Source: Shinella lacus (GTDB lineage Bacteria; Pseudomonadota; Alphaproteobacteria; Rhizobiales; Rhizobiaceae). Taken from it: a stretch of DNA of 64,000 bases. This document shows positions 46,798 through 56,154 of this stretch, in pieces. Both the position numbers and the translations under genes were made by a program. Where the stretch lies: NCBI RefSeq assembly GCF_010994755.1, contig NZ_WHSB02000006.1:1-64000 (forward strand), written 5' to 3'. The notes beneath the pieces were generated by a model that was not told the origin of the DNA, searched no databases, and was given only the letters and a program-made list of their open reading frames with translations. The stretch's first letter is position 1; each line of letters begins with the position of its first letter.

Positions 46798-47292
46798 GTG
46801 CCAAATCAAGCATGCCTTCTGTCGCTGTTCTCAATCTTGACCGCCAGCGCCGCCATTGCCGCGCCGATGAGCGCCGGAGGCGCGATCGTGCCGCATGAAG
46901 CGGTGCTGTCGGGCCTTGCCATCGAACATGCGGATATCGTCGCGGGTGCAGATGGCGCGCCGGCGCGAGCCTATCTGACGCTCTACAATGCCGGCACCGC
47001 CGACAAGCGCATCCTGGACGTCTCCGTCGATGGTTTTGGCGCGCCGATGGTGAAGCGGCAGGGCGAAACCCTCTCCGTGGAGGACGCCTTCCTGGTCATC
47101 CCCCGGCAGGCCGAACTGTTCATGGCGCCGGGCGCGCTGTTCCTTGAACTCGACGAGACGCTGGACGTGGAAGGCGAGCGCATGATCTCCGTCACCCTCG
47201 ACGATGGCAGCATGCTGGTGGTGCCGGTGACGCTGCACCCGCCCGGCGGCGTGCGTACCGCGCATCACCACGGCATCGGCGACTTCGAATAG
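46798..47292 (+). CDS. PCuAC-like periplasmic copper chaperone, divergent
   Basis: 164 residues with a signal peptide (about 1-22, cut after AIA). The mature domain looks like PCu(A)C: SGLAIEHADIVAG, ARAYLTLYNAGTADKRIL, and FLVIPRQAELFMAPG, then a C-terminal strand. The usual Met/His copper motif (H..M with HxM) is not intact; Met residues at GAPMVK and LFMAPG remain, and a His cluster THHHG sits near the end (written AHHHGI). GTG at 46798 is chosen because GAGGAGA lies directly before it. Divergent from the MerR gene. Copper role is inferred from family resemblance and from SCO1 next to it. Confidence 0.65.
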   Translation: MPNQACLLSLFSILTASAAIAAPMSAGGAIVPHEAVLSGLAIEHADIVAGADGAPARAYLTLYNAGTADKRILDVSVDGFGAPMVKRQGETLSVEDAFLVIPRQAELFMAPGALFLELDETLDVEGERMISVTLDDGSMLVVPVTLHPPGGVRTAHHHGIGDFE

Positions 47293-47557
47293 GGCTGCTG
47301 ACGAATTGTTGTTCGCCGCGTGTGCCTTCGTGATCGCTTCGCGCAAGAAAGCGGCGATAAGGGTCTTGATGCTCCAGCCGCTTGAGGTTTTATGCTTGCG
47401 AAAATCGGATTTGCCCGGATTCGGGGCGCCAAAGCGACGAGTGAGGCCAAAGGGGCCTTAAGATTAACGAAGTTCTAAGCAATCGCTTGGAGTCTAAGCC
47501 CGAGATGCGCCGTCCCTGTTTGGCGCCCCCCGGATCCCTAACAACCGAAAACGCACC

Positions 47558-48589
47558 ATGTTTCGCAATCGCTTTTCTCTTGAAACCGCCCGTCCGCGTC
47601 TTTCGCTCCTCGCGCGGCTTGCCGCCGCGACCATCGCCGGCGGCCTGCTTGCCGGCTGCATGGCCATGGACGTCGCGTCGTTGGCCGAGGCGCCGCAGCT
47701 TTCCAACAAGGTGAAGGCTGAAATGTCGAAGAAGAAGATGCGGCCGGAAAGCCCCGTGCTGGTGCGCATCTTCAAGCAGGAAAGCGAGCTGGAAGTCTGG
47801 AAGGTCGATGCGAGCGGCAAATATGCGCTCTTCAAGACCTATCCGATGTGCCGCTGGTCCGGAAAGCTCGGCCCGAAGACGAAGAGCGGCGACCGCCAGG
47901 CGCCGGAAGGATTTTACCATGTCTCCGAGGGCATGCTGAACCCGAATTCGCAATATTACGTCTCGTTCAACCTCGGTTATCCGAACCGGCTGGAATCCGC
48001 TCTCGGCTATACCGGCGAAGCGCTGATGGTGCACGGCGCCTGCTCGTCGTCCGGCTGCTACGCCATGACCGACCAGGGCGTGGGCGAAATCTATGCCATC
48101 GTGCAGAAGGCGCTCGATGGCGGCCAGCAGCGCTTCCAGGTGCAGGCCTATCCCTTCCGCATGACGACGCAGAACATGGCCAAGCACAAGGGCGATCCGA
48201 ACATGCCGTTCTGGCGCACGCTGAAGGAAGGCTACGACGCCTTCGCCTTCACCCGCAGCCAGCCGAAGGTTTCTGTCTGCGGTGGCCGCTACGTCTTCAA
48301 CAGGGAGTTCGTCGATGGCGAGCCGAGCGACCCGCTGGCGCAATGCCCGGCGGCCGTCGGAGAAAATGATCTGATGGCGAAGATCGGCGCGGAACAAAAG
48401 AAGCTGGATGCGGCTTTTGCCGGCGCCACACCGGTTTCGAGCTTCGCCTATGTGGACGGCGGCATGCATCCGAGCTTCCGCACGCTTCTGAAGAAGCAGG
48501 GCGCGAAGGGCCTGGCGGCCCAGATCTCGCGCACGAAATATCCGGTCAGCCGGCCCGATGCGGCCCTGGCTGACCCCTATGACGATTGA
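47558..48589 (+). CDS. L,D-transpeptidase lipoprotein (YafK/YkuD-like)
   Basis: 343 residues. Signal peptide with lipobox LAGC near residue 33, so it should be a lipoprotein. The YkuD catalytic pattern is HGACSSSGCY: His159 with Cys167 as nucleophile. The core runs from LVRIFKQESELEVWKVDASG to about residue 190, where YafK-type transpeptidases keep it, with a long C-terminal part of unknown role. It may crosslink peptidoglycan or release lipoprotein links. The next gene, 16 bp away, is a second YkuD lipoprotein. Confidence 0.88.
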   Translation: MFRNRFSLETARPRLSLLARLAAATIAGGLLAGCMAMDVASLAEAPQLSNKVKAEMSKKKMRPESPVLVRIFKQESELEVWKVDASGKYALFKTYPMCRWSGKLGPKTKSGDRQAPEGFYHVSEGMLNPNSQYYVSFNLGYPNRLESALGYTGEALMVHGACSSSGCYAMTDQGVGEIYAIVQKALDGGQQRFQVQAYPFRMTTQNMAKHKGDPNMPFWRTLKEGYDAFAFTRSQPKVSVCGGRYVFNREFVDGEPSDPLAQCPAAVGENDLMAKIGAEQKKLDAAFAGATPVSSFAYVDGGMHPSFRTLLKKQGAKGLAAQISRTKYPVSRPDAALADPYDD

Positions 48590-48605
48590 AGTGTGAGGAC
48601 ACGCA

Positions 48606-49310
48606 TTGACGGGTGAAAGCGTAAGCCGCCGTTCCTTCCTGCTCGGCAGCGCCGGATTGGCAACCACGGTTCTGGCCGGCTGCACCACGCCGGTGCGCGA
48701 ACGGGTCGCGATAGAACCGGAACCGGTCGATACCAGCATCTATGCCGGCATGTACGGCGCGCAGTTCGATGGCCAGTACGAGCTGCCGGCCATTCCTTAC
48801 CAGAAGATCGATCGGCGCTTCTATCGCCAGATGGTGCCGAACCCGACAGGCGAACGCCCCGGCGTGCTCGTCGTCGATACGGCAAGCCACTTCCTCTATC
48901 TCACCTATGAAAACGGACAGGCCATGCGCTACGGCGTCGGCCTTGGCCGTGCGGGCTTCGAATGGGCCGGCCGCGGCGTCATCCAATACAAGCGTCAATG
49001 GCCGCGCTGGACCCCGCCGGACGAAATGGTCGCCCGCCAGCCGGAGCTGGAACCCTACAGCATAGCCAATGGCGGCATGGAGCCGGGCCTCAAGAACCCG
49101 CTCGGCGCCCGCGCGCTCTACATCTTCCAGAACAACGAGGACACGCTCTACCGTATCCACGGTTCGCCGGAATGGTGGACGATCGGCAAGTCCGTCTCGT
49201 CGGGCTGCGTGCGCATGATGAACCAGGACGTGGTCGATCTCTTCAACCGCGTGCAGAACGGCACGCCCATCCTCGTGCTCGGCAATGCCGCGGTCGCTGC
49301 CGCCTATTGA
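48606..49310 (+). CDS. L,D-transpeptidase lipoprotein (ErfK/YbiS/YcfS-like)
   Basis: 234 residues. The N-terminus combines a twin-arginine-like SRRSFLLG with a lipobox LAGC, so it looks like a Tat lipoprotein. The YkuD domain spans about 85-225, with IHGSP (His185) and SVSSGCVRMMN (Cys201) as catalytic residues. This matches the enzymes that link peptidoglycan stems or attach envelope proteins. It starts with TTG after GAGGAC; the pair with the preceding transpeptidase forms a short operon. Confidence 0.9.
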   Translation: MTGESVSRRSFLLGSAGLATTVLAGCTTPVRERVAIEPEPVDTSIYAGMYGAQFDGQYELPAIPYQKIDRRFYRQMVPNPTGERPGVLVVDTASHFLYLTYENGQAMRYGVGLGRAGFEWAGRGVIQYKRQWPRWTPPDEMVARQPELEPYSIANGGMEPGLKNPLGARALYIFQNNEDTLYRIHGSPEWWTIGKSVSSGCVRMMNQDVVDLFNRVQNGTPILVLGNAAVAAAY

Positions 49311-49401
49311 CTGCATACGATTTTCGCGCGTTATTGCGCACAATTCTTGATCTGCCCTTCAGGCGGTGGATCGAGCTGTGCGCAAACGGAGACGCGATAT
49401 C

Positions 49402-50601
49402 ATGGCCGGGATCGAGACGCTTTTCACCAATGCGACGCTGGCGGACGGCTCGCTGAAGGATATCGGCGTTGCCGGCGGCCGCATCGTCGCAATTGAGCCG
49501 GCCGGTACGACCCCGAAGGCGTCCGCCACGGTCGATATTGCCGGTGCCCTGCTGGTGCCGGCCTTCGTCGAGGGCCATATCCACCTCGATACCAGCTTCT
49601 ACGGCGACAAATGGATCCCGCACAAAGCCTGCACCAATGGTTTTGACGTGCACGAGCGCGTCGCCTTCCAGGCGCAGAACATGGCGCAAGCGGCCCCGAT
49701 AGACGAGCGCGCGCGAAAACAGCTCGAACTCTGCGTCGCCAACGGCTCCCTCCAGATGCGCAGCCATGTCATGGTGGATGGCTCGGTCGGGCTGAAGTCG
49801 CTGGAAACGATCCTGAAGATCCGCGAGGAATACCGCGATATCATCGACATCCAGCTCGTCGCCTTCCCGCAGAACGGCATCCTGAAAAGCCCTGGCACGC
49901 CCGAACTGCTGGACGAGGCGATCGCGCTCGGTGCCGATCTCGTCGGCGGGCTCGACCCGGCAAGCTTCGACCGCGACCTCCAGGGCCATCTCGACGTCGT
50001 CTTCGGCGTGGCGGAAAAGCATGGCGTCGGCGTCGATATCCATCTGCACGATTTCGGCTCGCTCGGCGCCTTCACCGTCGAGGAAATCTGCGCCCGCACG
50101 GCGGCGCTCGGCATGCAGGGCAGGGTGGCGATCAGCCACGCCTACGGCCTTGGCGATCTCGACCCCGATTCCGCCCGCCGCATCGGCGGAAAAATCGCCA
50201 GGGCCGGCGTCTCCATCATGACCAACGCCCCCGGCGACCACGTCTTCCCGCCGGTCGCCCTGCTGCGTGGCGAGGGCGTCACCGTCTTCAGCGGCAGCGA
50301 CAATATCCGCGATTCCTGGTGGCCCTATGGCGATGGCGACATGCTGAGCCGCGCCATGATGATCGGCTACCGCTCCGGCTTCTACACCGACGACGAACTC
50401 ACCGCCGCCTTCGACGTGGTCACTACCGCCGGCGCCAAGGCCCTCGGCCTCGAAGGCTACGGCATCGCGCTCGGCGCCAAGGCCGATTTCGTGACGCTCG
50501 CCGCCGAACATGTGCCGGAGGCCGTGGTGGCGGTGCCGAAGCCGCGTCGGGTGTTCAAGGAGGGGCGGCTTGTGGCGGAGAATGGGGCGGTGGTGCGGTA
50601 G
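49402..50601 (+). CDS. Cytosine-deaminase-like amidohydrolase
   Basis: 399 residues, cytoplasmic (no leader). Metal ligands: HIHLDTSFYG with H59 and H61, SHVMVD, GVDIHLHDFG, ISHAYGLGDL, and the Asp in FSGSDNIRDSWWP. This pattern fits the CodA-like branch that deaminates cytosine, creatinine or related rings, and is the cytoplasmic counterpart of the Tat-exported enzyme at 38167. The ATG at 49402 was chosen as it yields the usual family N-terminus; 12 codons upstream is another, unlikely start. Confidence 0.88.
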   Translation: MAGIETLFTNATLADGSLKDIGVAGGRIVAIEPAGTTPKASATVDIAGALLVPAFVEGHIHLDTSFYGDKWIPHKACTNGFDVHERVAFQAQNMAQAAPIDERARKQLELCVANGSLQMRSHVMVDGSVGLKSLETILKIREEYRDIIDIQLVAFPQNGILKSPGTPELLDEAIALGADLVGGLDPASFDRDLQGHLDVVFGVAEKHGVGVDIHLHDFGSLGAFTVEEICARTAALGMQGRVAISHAYGLGDLDPDSARRIGGKIARAGVSIMTNAPGDHVFPPVALLRGEGVTVFSGSDNIRDSWWPYGDGDMLSRAMMIGYRSGFYTDDELTAAFDVVTTAGAKALGLEGYGIALGAKADFVTLAAEHVPEAVVAVPKPRRVFKEGRLVAENGAVVR

Positions 50602-50613
50602 CAGCGAAGAATG

Positions 50614-50734
50614 CGCCCCCTCATCCGGCCCTTTCGGGCCACCTTCTCCCCGAGGGGAGAAGGGAAACGGGACGCCGGTGCTCTTCCCCTTCTCCCCAGC
50701 GGGGAGAAGGTGCCGGCAGGCGGATGAGGGGGCG
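50614..50734. repeat. Rhizobial palindromic repeat element
   Basis: CGCCCCCTCATCCG (50614-50627) and CGGATGAGGGGGCG (50721-50734) are a perfect 14-bp inverted repeat enclosing shorter CCTTCTCCCC / GGGGAGAAGG hairpins. Elements of this style occur in many copies in rhizobial chromosomes. It sits between two genes whose 3' ends face each other. Confidence 0.75.
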
Positions 50735-50742
50735 GCTGTCGC

Positions 50743-53304
50743 TTACGTCCGCGGCTTCAAGTTCTCAGGGTCGTACAGCGGCTTGTAGCCGATGCTGACC
50801 ACCTCGACCGGATAGGTCTCGGCAAAATATTCCACATTCAGCTTGCGGCCTTCCTGGCAATAGGCCCAGGGCAGGTAGGCGAGGGCGATGTTCTTGCCGA
50901 TGGTCGGGCCGAAGGCGATGGAGGTCGTGTAGGAGCGGCGGCCGAGTTCGTCGACCAGCACTTCGCCGGTCTCCGGGTCCATGACCGGCAGCGTGCCGAC
51001 CGGATAGCGCTTCACGCCGGCCTTGTCGGTGTTTTCCGTCATGACGAGCGTGCAGAGCATGGCGGGCTGGTGGTCGCGCGCCTTGTATTCCAAGTGTTTT
51101 GCCTTGCCACGGAAGTCGGCCTCTTTCACCTTCGGGCGGGCGAGGTCGGCTTCGATGAGGTTGTACTGGGTCAGCAGGTCGGCGTTCTGCAGGCGCAGGC
51201 TCTTTTCCATGCGGCGCGAGTTGGCATAGGTCTCGACGCCGAAGGCCATCACGCCGGTGGCGCGCAGCGCATCCCAGACGGCGAGGCCGTCCTCGTATTT
51301 CATGTGCAGTTCCCAACCCTGCTCGCCGACATAGGAGATGCGGAAGGCGGTGACGTTTTTGCCGCCGATCTCGATCTGCTTGATCTGGGCGAAAGCGAAA
51401 TTTTCGGGATCGAGCGCGGCCGGGTCGGACACGGCCTTCTTCAGAGTATCGCGGGCATTCGGCCCCCAGATGCCGATGGTGATGAATTTTTCCGTCACGT
51501 CGGTGATGGTGACGTCGAGGCCGCGGTCTTCGGCGACGCGCTTCATGTAGTGGAAGTCGCGCGGGCCGGCGTCCGCACCGTTGATCAGCCGGCAACGGTC
51601 CGCCATGCGGATGACGGTGAAGTCGGCGCGCACCATGCCCTCGTCATCGAGGAAATGGGTATAGATGCCCTTGCCGATATTGCCGTCGCCGCCGATTTTC
51701 GCTGCGCAGAGCCATTCGAGCAGCGCGACATGGTCCGGCCCCTCGATGTCCACCATGTGGAAATGCGAGAGGTTGACGATGCCGCAATCCTCGCTCATCG
51801 CCATATGCTCGGCATTCGAGACGCGCCAGAAGTGGCGGCTGTCCCACTCATTCTCGCGCACCGGAACCTTGTCGGCGTATTTTTCCAGAAGATGCTCGTT
51901 GGCCTTGTAGCCATGCGCACGCTCCCAGCCGCCGAGCTCCATGAAGTAGCCGCCGAGTTCCTTTTCGCGCTCATGGAAGGGCGAGCGCTTGGCGCCGCGG
52001 CCCGATGCATAGGGTTCGCGGGTGTGCACGGCCGGGAAATAGATCTTCTGGGCAGCCTCGAAGCAGCGGCCTTCGATGAATTCTTCCGTCAGCTGGTGCG
52101 GGTAGAAGCGGGCATAGTCGATCGAGTTGTGGTCGATCTCGGTGCGTCCGTCCGTCATCCAGTCGGCGATCAGCTTGCCGTAGCCGGGGCCGTCCTTCAC
52201 CCAGATGGCGACGCAGTACCACAGGCCGCGCACCTTCTGGCTCTCGCCGCAGGACGGGCCGCCGGCAGCCGATACCTGAAGCAGGCCGTTGAAGGAGTGG
52301 CTTTCATTGTAGCCGAGCTCGCCGAGGATCGGCGTCAGCTCCATGGCGCGTTCCAGCGGCTCGATGATCTGTTCCATTTCCAGATCGCGCTGTGAGGGCG
52401 AAAGGCGTGCCTCGTGCTTTTCGAGAATGTTGCGCGGGTGGCAGAGGCGCGGATTGGTGGTCTCGTAATAGCCCCACTCGATCTGGCCGCCTTCGGTGGT
52501 CTTCGGGTCGCCGGTGTCGCGCATATAGGCGGAGTTGCCCTGGTCGCGCAAAAGCGGGAAGCCGATGTCCTTGCCGGTGTTCTCGAATTCGTTGTACGGA
52601 CCGAAGAAGGTCAGCGGATGATCGACCGGCATGACCGGCAGGTCTTCGCCCACCATTTCGGCAATGAGACGGCCCCAGATGCCGGCGCAGACGATGACAT
52701 GGTCCGCCATGATCGTGCCGCGATGCGTGACGACGCCCTTGATGCGGCCGCCCTCGACGATCAGCGATTGGGCCGGCGTGTTGCCATAGACCTGGAGCTT
52801 GCCGGATTTTTCCGCCGCATCCACCAGCTTGCCGGCAACCGTCTGCGAGCGCGGCACGACGAGGCCGGCGTCCGGATCGAACATGCCGCCCATCACCTGA
52901 TCTTCCTCGATCAGCGGGAACATTTTTTTGATCTCAGCGGGCGAAACATAATGCGCGCGCGTGCCGAAAGCCTTGGCGGAGGAAAGCTTGCGCTTGATCT
53001 CCTCCATCCAGGTGTCGTCGCCGGTGCGCGCCACTTCCAGGCCGCCGATACGGGCGTAATGGCCCATCTTCTCGAAGAAATCGATCGAATACTGGGTGGT
53101 CCAGACCGAAAGATAGTCGTGGCTCGTCGTGTAGCAGAAGTCCGAGGCATGCGCCGTCGAACCGATATCGGTCGGCACGCCCGACTTGTCGATGCCCACG
53201 ATATCGTCCCATCCGCGCTCGATGAGATGATGGGCGATCGATGCGCCCACGATGCCACCCAAACCGATGATGACGACCTTCGCCTTTTGCGGAAACTCTG
53301 CCAT
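50743..53304 (-). CDS. Dimethylglycine dehydrogenase/oxidase-like (FAD + GcvT domains)
   Basis: 853 residues. The N-terminal FAD domain has GLGGIVGASIAHHLIERG at residues 14-31, and GSTAHASDFC gives His52 in the spot where DMGDH-type enzymes bind FAD covalently. Residues about 440-850 are the folate-binding GcvT type, with GIVNLSHFHMVDIEGPDH and SYVGEQGWELHM. It should oxidatively demethylate dimethylglycine or a related N-methyl amine, passing the one-carbon unit to tetrahydrofolate. Length is usual. The adjacent genes give no pathway context. Confidence 0.9.
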   Translation of the reverse strand: MAEFPQKAKVVIIGLGGIVGASIAHHLIERGWDDIVGIDKSGVPTDIGSTAHASDFCYTTSHDYLSVWTTQYSIDFFEKMGHYARIGGLEVARTGDDTWMEEIKRKLSSAKAFGTRAHYVSPAEIKKMFPLIEEDQVMGGMFDPDAGLVVPRSQTVAGKLVDAAEKSGKLQVYGNTPAQSLIVEGGRIKGVVTHRGTIMADHVIVCAGIWGRLIAEMVGEDLPVMPVDHPLTFFGPYNEFENTGKDIGFPLLRDQGNSAYMRDTGDPKTTEGGQIEWGYYETTNPRLCHPRNILEKHEARLSPSQRDLEMEQIIEPLERAMELTPILGELGYNESHSFNGLLQVSAAGGPSCGESQKVRGLWYCVAIWVKDGPGYGKLIADWMTDGRTEIDHNSIDYARFYPHQLTEEFIEGRCFEAAQKIYFPAVHTREPYASGRGAKRSPFHEREKELGGYFMELGGWERAHGYKANEHLLEKYADKVPVRENEWDSRHFWRVSNAEHMAMSEDCGIVNLSHFHMVDIEGPDHVALLEWLCAAKIGGDGNIGKGIYTHFLDDEGMVRADFTVIRMADRCRLINGADAGPRDFHYMKRVAEDRGLDVTITDVTEKFITIGIWGPNARDTLKKAVSDPAALDPENFAFAQIKQIEIGGKNVTAFRISYVGEQGWELHMKYEDGLAVWDALRATGVMAFGVETYANSRRMEKSLRLQNADLLTQYNLIEADLARPKVKEADFRGKAKHLEYKARDHQPAMLCTLVMTENTDKAGVKRYPVGTLPVMDPETGEVLVDELGRRSYTTSIAFGPTIGKNIALAYLPWAYCQEGRKLNVEYFAETYPVEVVSIGYKPLYDPENLKPRT

Positions 53305-53487
53305 TTTCTGGACCCCGATGAAATATTGAAGCCGATTTTAGGGCCTCGTTCGGTGCCAGTGCAGCCTGTCTGCGACGGGCCAGCGACCAGTTCCGACAGT
53401 CGCGGGAACTGGTCGTGTCGCAAGGGCTCTGCGCCGGCCGGGAGACCCTAGCCGATCATCGGGCCGGCGCAACGCTTTTCGTCGGGT

Positions 53488-54089
53488 TCATGCTGCCGCG
53501 CCAAGCGGCGCGACAGCCTCATGCGAAAGCACCGCCTGCACCGAGGGCCGCGCCTCCACGCGACTGCCGAGCGCACGAAGCGTGTCCGGCACGGCGATGC
53601 CGCACATGGCCGCCCAGCGCAGCATGACATAGAGGAAGGCATCGGCCGCGGAAAAACGCCGGCCGAACAGGAAGTCGCCTTCGATGCGGGAGGCGATCCA
53701 GTCGAAACGCAGCGCAAGGGTCTCGCCCAGCCATGCCTTCTCCTCGACACTTTCCGTGAAGAAAGCCGCACGAAGGGTTTTTGCACCTCGGTGGAAAGGA
53801 AGGCGAGCATTTGCAGGTGGCGCGTGCGGCCGAGGGGGCCGTCGGGGATGAGGCCGTCACCCTGCATGGCGATCCAGTCGAGAAGCGCGACATTTTCCGT
53901 CAGGAGCGTGCCGTCGTCGAAGACGAGGGCGGGCACGTAGCCGCTCCGATTGACCGCCTCATAAGGGCTGCCGTCCTCCAGCACATGCCGGAAGATATCG
54001 ACCTTGTGCGGCCGGAAGGGCAGGCCGGTTTCGACCAGCAGGATATGGGCGGCCTGGCTGCAGGCGGTGGGCGTGTAATAGAAGTCCAT
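53488..54089 (-). pseudogene. Glutathione S-transferase, frameshifted
   Basis: The N-terminal thioredoxin-like domain reads correctly (FYYTPTACSQAAHILLVETG, then YVPALVFDDGTLLTENVALL) to STEVQKPFVR near 53768. The same frame then becomes nonsense. Restoring one base near 53766-53767 gives AFFTESVEEKAWLGETLALR and a normal GST C-terminal domain to a TGA at 53488-53490. So there is a one-base deletion, either a real mutation or a sequencing error. In the current sequence the protein would be truncated and aberrant. Confidence 0.85.
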
Positions 54090-54181
54090 CTCTCGTCTCC
54101 TCGTTTTCGATGAGCCGAGTGTGAAGGCGGTTGCCCAACGGGGTCAGAGGCAAACGGGCTGCCTTCGGGGCAAATACGCCA

Positions 54182-55189
54182 CTATTCTCCGAGCGTACGA
54201 AGGCGGTTGCGCTGGCGGTATTGCGCGGGTGTGATGCCGACACGGCGGCGGAAGAGTTTGCGAAAGAAGGTCGGGTCCTCGTAGCCGACCGCGACCGCGA
54301 TCTCTTCGATCGCCATGGGTTCGGTCTCCAGCATCTGCTTGGCCTCTTCGATGCGCATGGCCTGCACATAATCCACCGGCGCATAACCCGTCGCCGCCTT
54401 GAACTGCCGCTTGAAGGTGCGCTCCGCCAGGCCCGAACGCGCGACCATCGCCGTTACCGGATTGCTGCTCGCATAGTGGTCGGCAAGCCAGGTCTGCACG
54501 TCGGCGATCGCGGCATTGTCGTGCTGGCGGGGGCGGGTCATGGAGGCGAAGGGAAGCTGGCCGTAAGCCCGGTCGCCAAGCAGGAAGAGCCTCGCGATGC
54601 GGGCGGCTTCCTCCGCCCCGCAGAACCGGCCGATCAGATAGAGCGCCAGATCCTGCCACGACGACGCGCCGCCGGTGGTGATCAGCCGCCCGGCACGCCC
54701 GCTGTCGCAGAGAATGCGTTCCGGCCGGAATTTGACGTTCGGATAACGGTCGCGAAACAGGTCAGCCATGATCCAGTGCGACGCCGCGTCCGCGCCATCG
54801 AGCAGGCCGGCTTCCGCCAGCAGCACCGCGCCGCTGCAGGCCGAGCAGACGAGCACATCCGCCGCGATATGCCGGTGGACCCAGGCGATTTCCTCGCTCC
54901 AGCGCCCTTCCGGCGAAAGGCCCGGTTCGAGGTGGATGTCGCAGACAACGACGATATCCGCCGTGCTGTCCTCAAGCCCCTGCTGCGGCGTCACCCGTAC
55001 GCCGCTGCCCGTCTCGTAGGCGCCGGTCTCCGCTGCGACGAGCGTCGGGTGCAGGCTGCGCAGCGCATTGGGTCCGCGGCCGGCTTCGCCCAGCACCTCA
55101 TGCAGCCCATAGGGCGCCATGGTGCCGCTTTCCGGCAGCGAAAGAATGGCGATGGTCAGCGGGCTTGTGGGCTTCGGGCGGGACGGCAT
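54182..55189 (-). CDS. AraC family regulator with GATase1/DJ-1-like domain
   Basis: About 335 residues. The N-terminal DJ-1/PfpI (GlxA-FtrA type) domain covers about 1-185 and has VCSACSGAVLLAEAGLLDG, its nucleophile-elbow-like cysteine segment. A double HTH of AraC type ends the protein, with RIEEAKQMLETEPMAIEEIAVAVGYEDPTFFRKLFRRRVGITPAQYR. Divergent from the SRPBCC gene at 55296. Start at 55189 is tentative; an in-frame ATG lies six codons upstream. Confidence 0.9.
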   Translation of the reverse strand: MPSRPKPTSPLTIAILSLPESGTMAPYGLHEVLGEAGRGPNALRSLHPTLVAAETGAYETGSGVRVTPQQGLEDSTADIVVVCDIHLEPGLSPEGRWSEEIAWVHRHIAADVLVCSACSGAVLLAEAGLLDGADAASHWIMADLFRDRYPNVKFRPERILCDSGRAGRLITTGGASSWQDLALYLIGRFCGAEEAARIARLFLLGDRAYGQLPFASMTRPRQHDNAAIADVQTWLADHYASSNPVTAMVARSGLAERTFKRQFKAATGYAPVDYVQAMRIEEAKQMLETEPMAIEEIAVAVGYEDPTFFRKLFRRRVGITPAQYRQRNRLRTLGE

Positions 55190-55295
55190 GGGGCAAGTTT
55201 GGCACATTTGCCCCGAATCTGTCGAGAACGTCTCTACGAAGGAATGGCAATCTCCACCATGGTTTCACCGTCAGCAACCCGGAAAGGAGAAAGCC

Positions 55296-55766
55296 GTGAG
55301 CATCGAACAGGGAACCGTCGACATCATCAAAACCTTTGCCGCGCCGGTCGCCGCGGTCTTTGCGGCCTGGTCGCAGGAGACGGCCCAACTGGCCTGGGGC
55401 GATCCCGGCCCGGACTGGCAGATAAGCTTCGAGCGTTTCCGCTTCACCGTCGGCGAAAGCGACCTCTGCCGCTTCGGCCCGAAGGACGGGCCGACCTATC
55501 TCAACGAAAACCGCTATCTGGAGATCACCCCGGACAGGCGTATCGTCTATGCCAGCACCCTGCGGGAAGCCGGCATTCTCGGCTTTTCCGGCACGGTGGT
55601 GGTGACCTTCGAGCCGGCGGACGGCGGCACGCGCATGCGGCTCGTCGAGCAGGGCCTCTATTTCGATGGTCGCGACAGGGCCGACGACCACCGCGAAGGC
55701 TGGCGCGCTATGCTGGAGGCAATGGCCGGCTATCTCAAAGATGTGCCGTATAGGGCGGCGGGTTGA
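55296..55766 (+). CDS. SRPBCC/AHSA1 family protein
   Basis: 156 residues of the START-like SRPBCC fold (AHSA1/polyketide cyclase group). N-terminal strand VDIIKTFAAPVAAVFAAWSQ; further strands RYLEITPDRRIVYASTL, GTVVVTFEPADGGTRMRLVEQG, and a C-terminal helix DDHREGWRAMLEAMAGYL. GTG start after AAAGGAGA. Divergent from the AraC gene, which may control it, and its end overlaps the convergent GFA gene by 32 bp. Ligand unknown. Confidence 0.88.
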   Translation: MSIEQGTVDIIKTFAAPVAAVFAAWSQETAQLAWGDPGPDWQISFERFRFTVGESDLCRFGPKDGPTYLNENRYLEITPDRRIVYASTLREAGILGFSGTVVVTFEPADGGTRMRLVEQGLYFDGRDRADDHREGWRAMLEAMAGYLKDVPYRAAG

Positions 55767-56154
55767 AGAAATCGTCCGCCAGGCCGTTTTCATAGATCAC
55801 CGGCGCGGCGCTCATCTCCTCCTCGGAAATGTCCTCCAGCGTGCCCGCATTGATGCAATAAAAGTGCCCCATGAAGTCCTTGAGATAACCGCGCGAGAAG
55901 GGGCGGATGCCACAGCGTTTGCAGAAATAGTGGTCGACATCGCCCACCGGCCAGCCGGATTTGTCGGCGCGATAGCTGACGAGATGGTCCTCGCCGGAGA
56001 GCAGCTTGAAATCCTCGCGCGGGGTAAAGGTCTTCAGCATGCGCGTGCGCCGGCAGAAGGAGCAGTTGCAGCGGCGCAGGCCCTCATCGAGATCGAGCAC
56101 CGCTTCATAGCGGATGGCGCTGCAATGGCAGCGGCCGTGATAGGTCTTTTTCAT
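55735..56154 (-). CDS. GFA (CENP-V/GFA domain) family protein
   Basis: 139 residues. The zinc-binding cysteines read GRCHCSAIRYEA, RRCNCSFCRRT and FCKRCG, the standard GFA pattern of paired CxC and CxxC ligands. GFA proteins bind glutathione adducts or related small molecules, but most members are not characterised. Last gene of the ArsR-AHSA1-GFA operon; its ATG overlaps the upstream stop in ATGA. Confidence 0.92.
   Translation of the reverse strand: MKKTYHGRCHCSAIRYEAVLDLDEGLRRCNCSFCRRTRMLKTFTPREDFKLLSGEDHLVSYRADKSGWPVGDVDHYFCKRCGIRPFSRGYLKDFMGHFYCINAGTLEDISEEEMSAAPVIYENGLADDFFNPPPYTAHL

Noticed and set aside
50605-50740. Tandem hairpins between the amidohydrolase and the DMGDH-like gene as a CRISPR or small-RNA array
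   Set aside because: The layout is one inverted repeat with nested palindromes, not regular direct repeats with spacers; it fits a rhizobial dispersed element.
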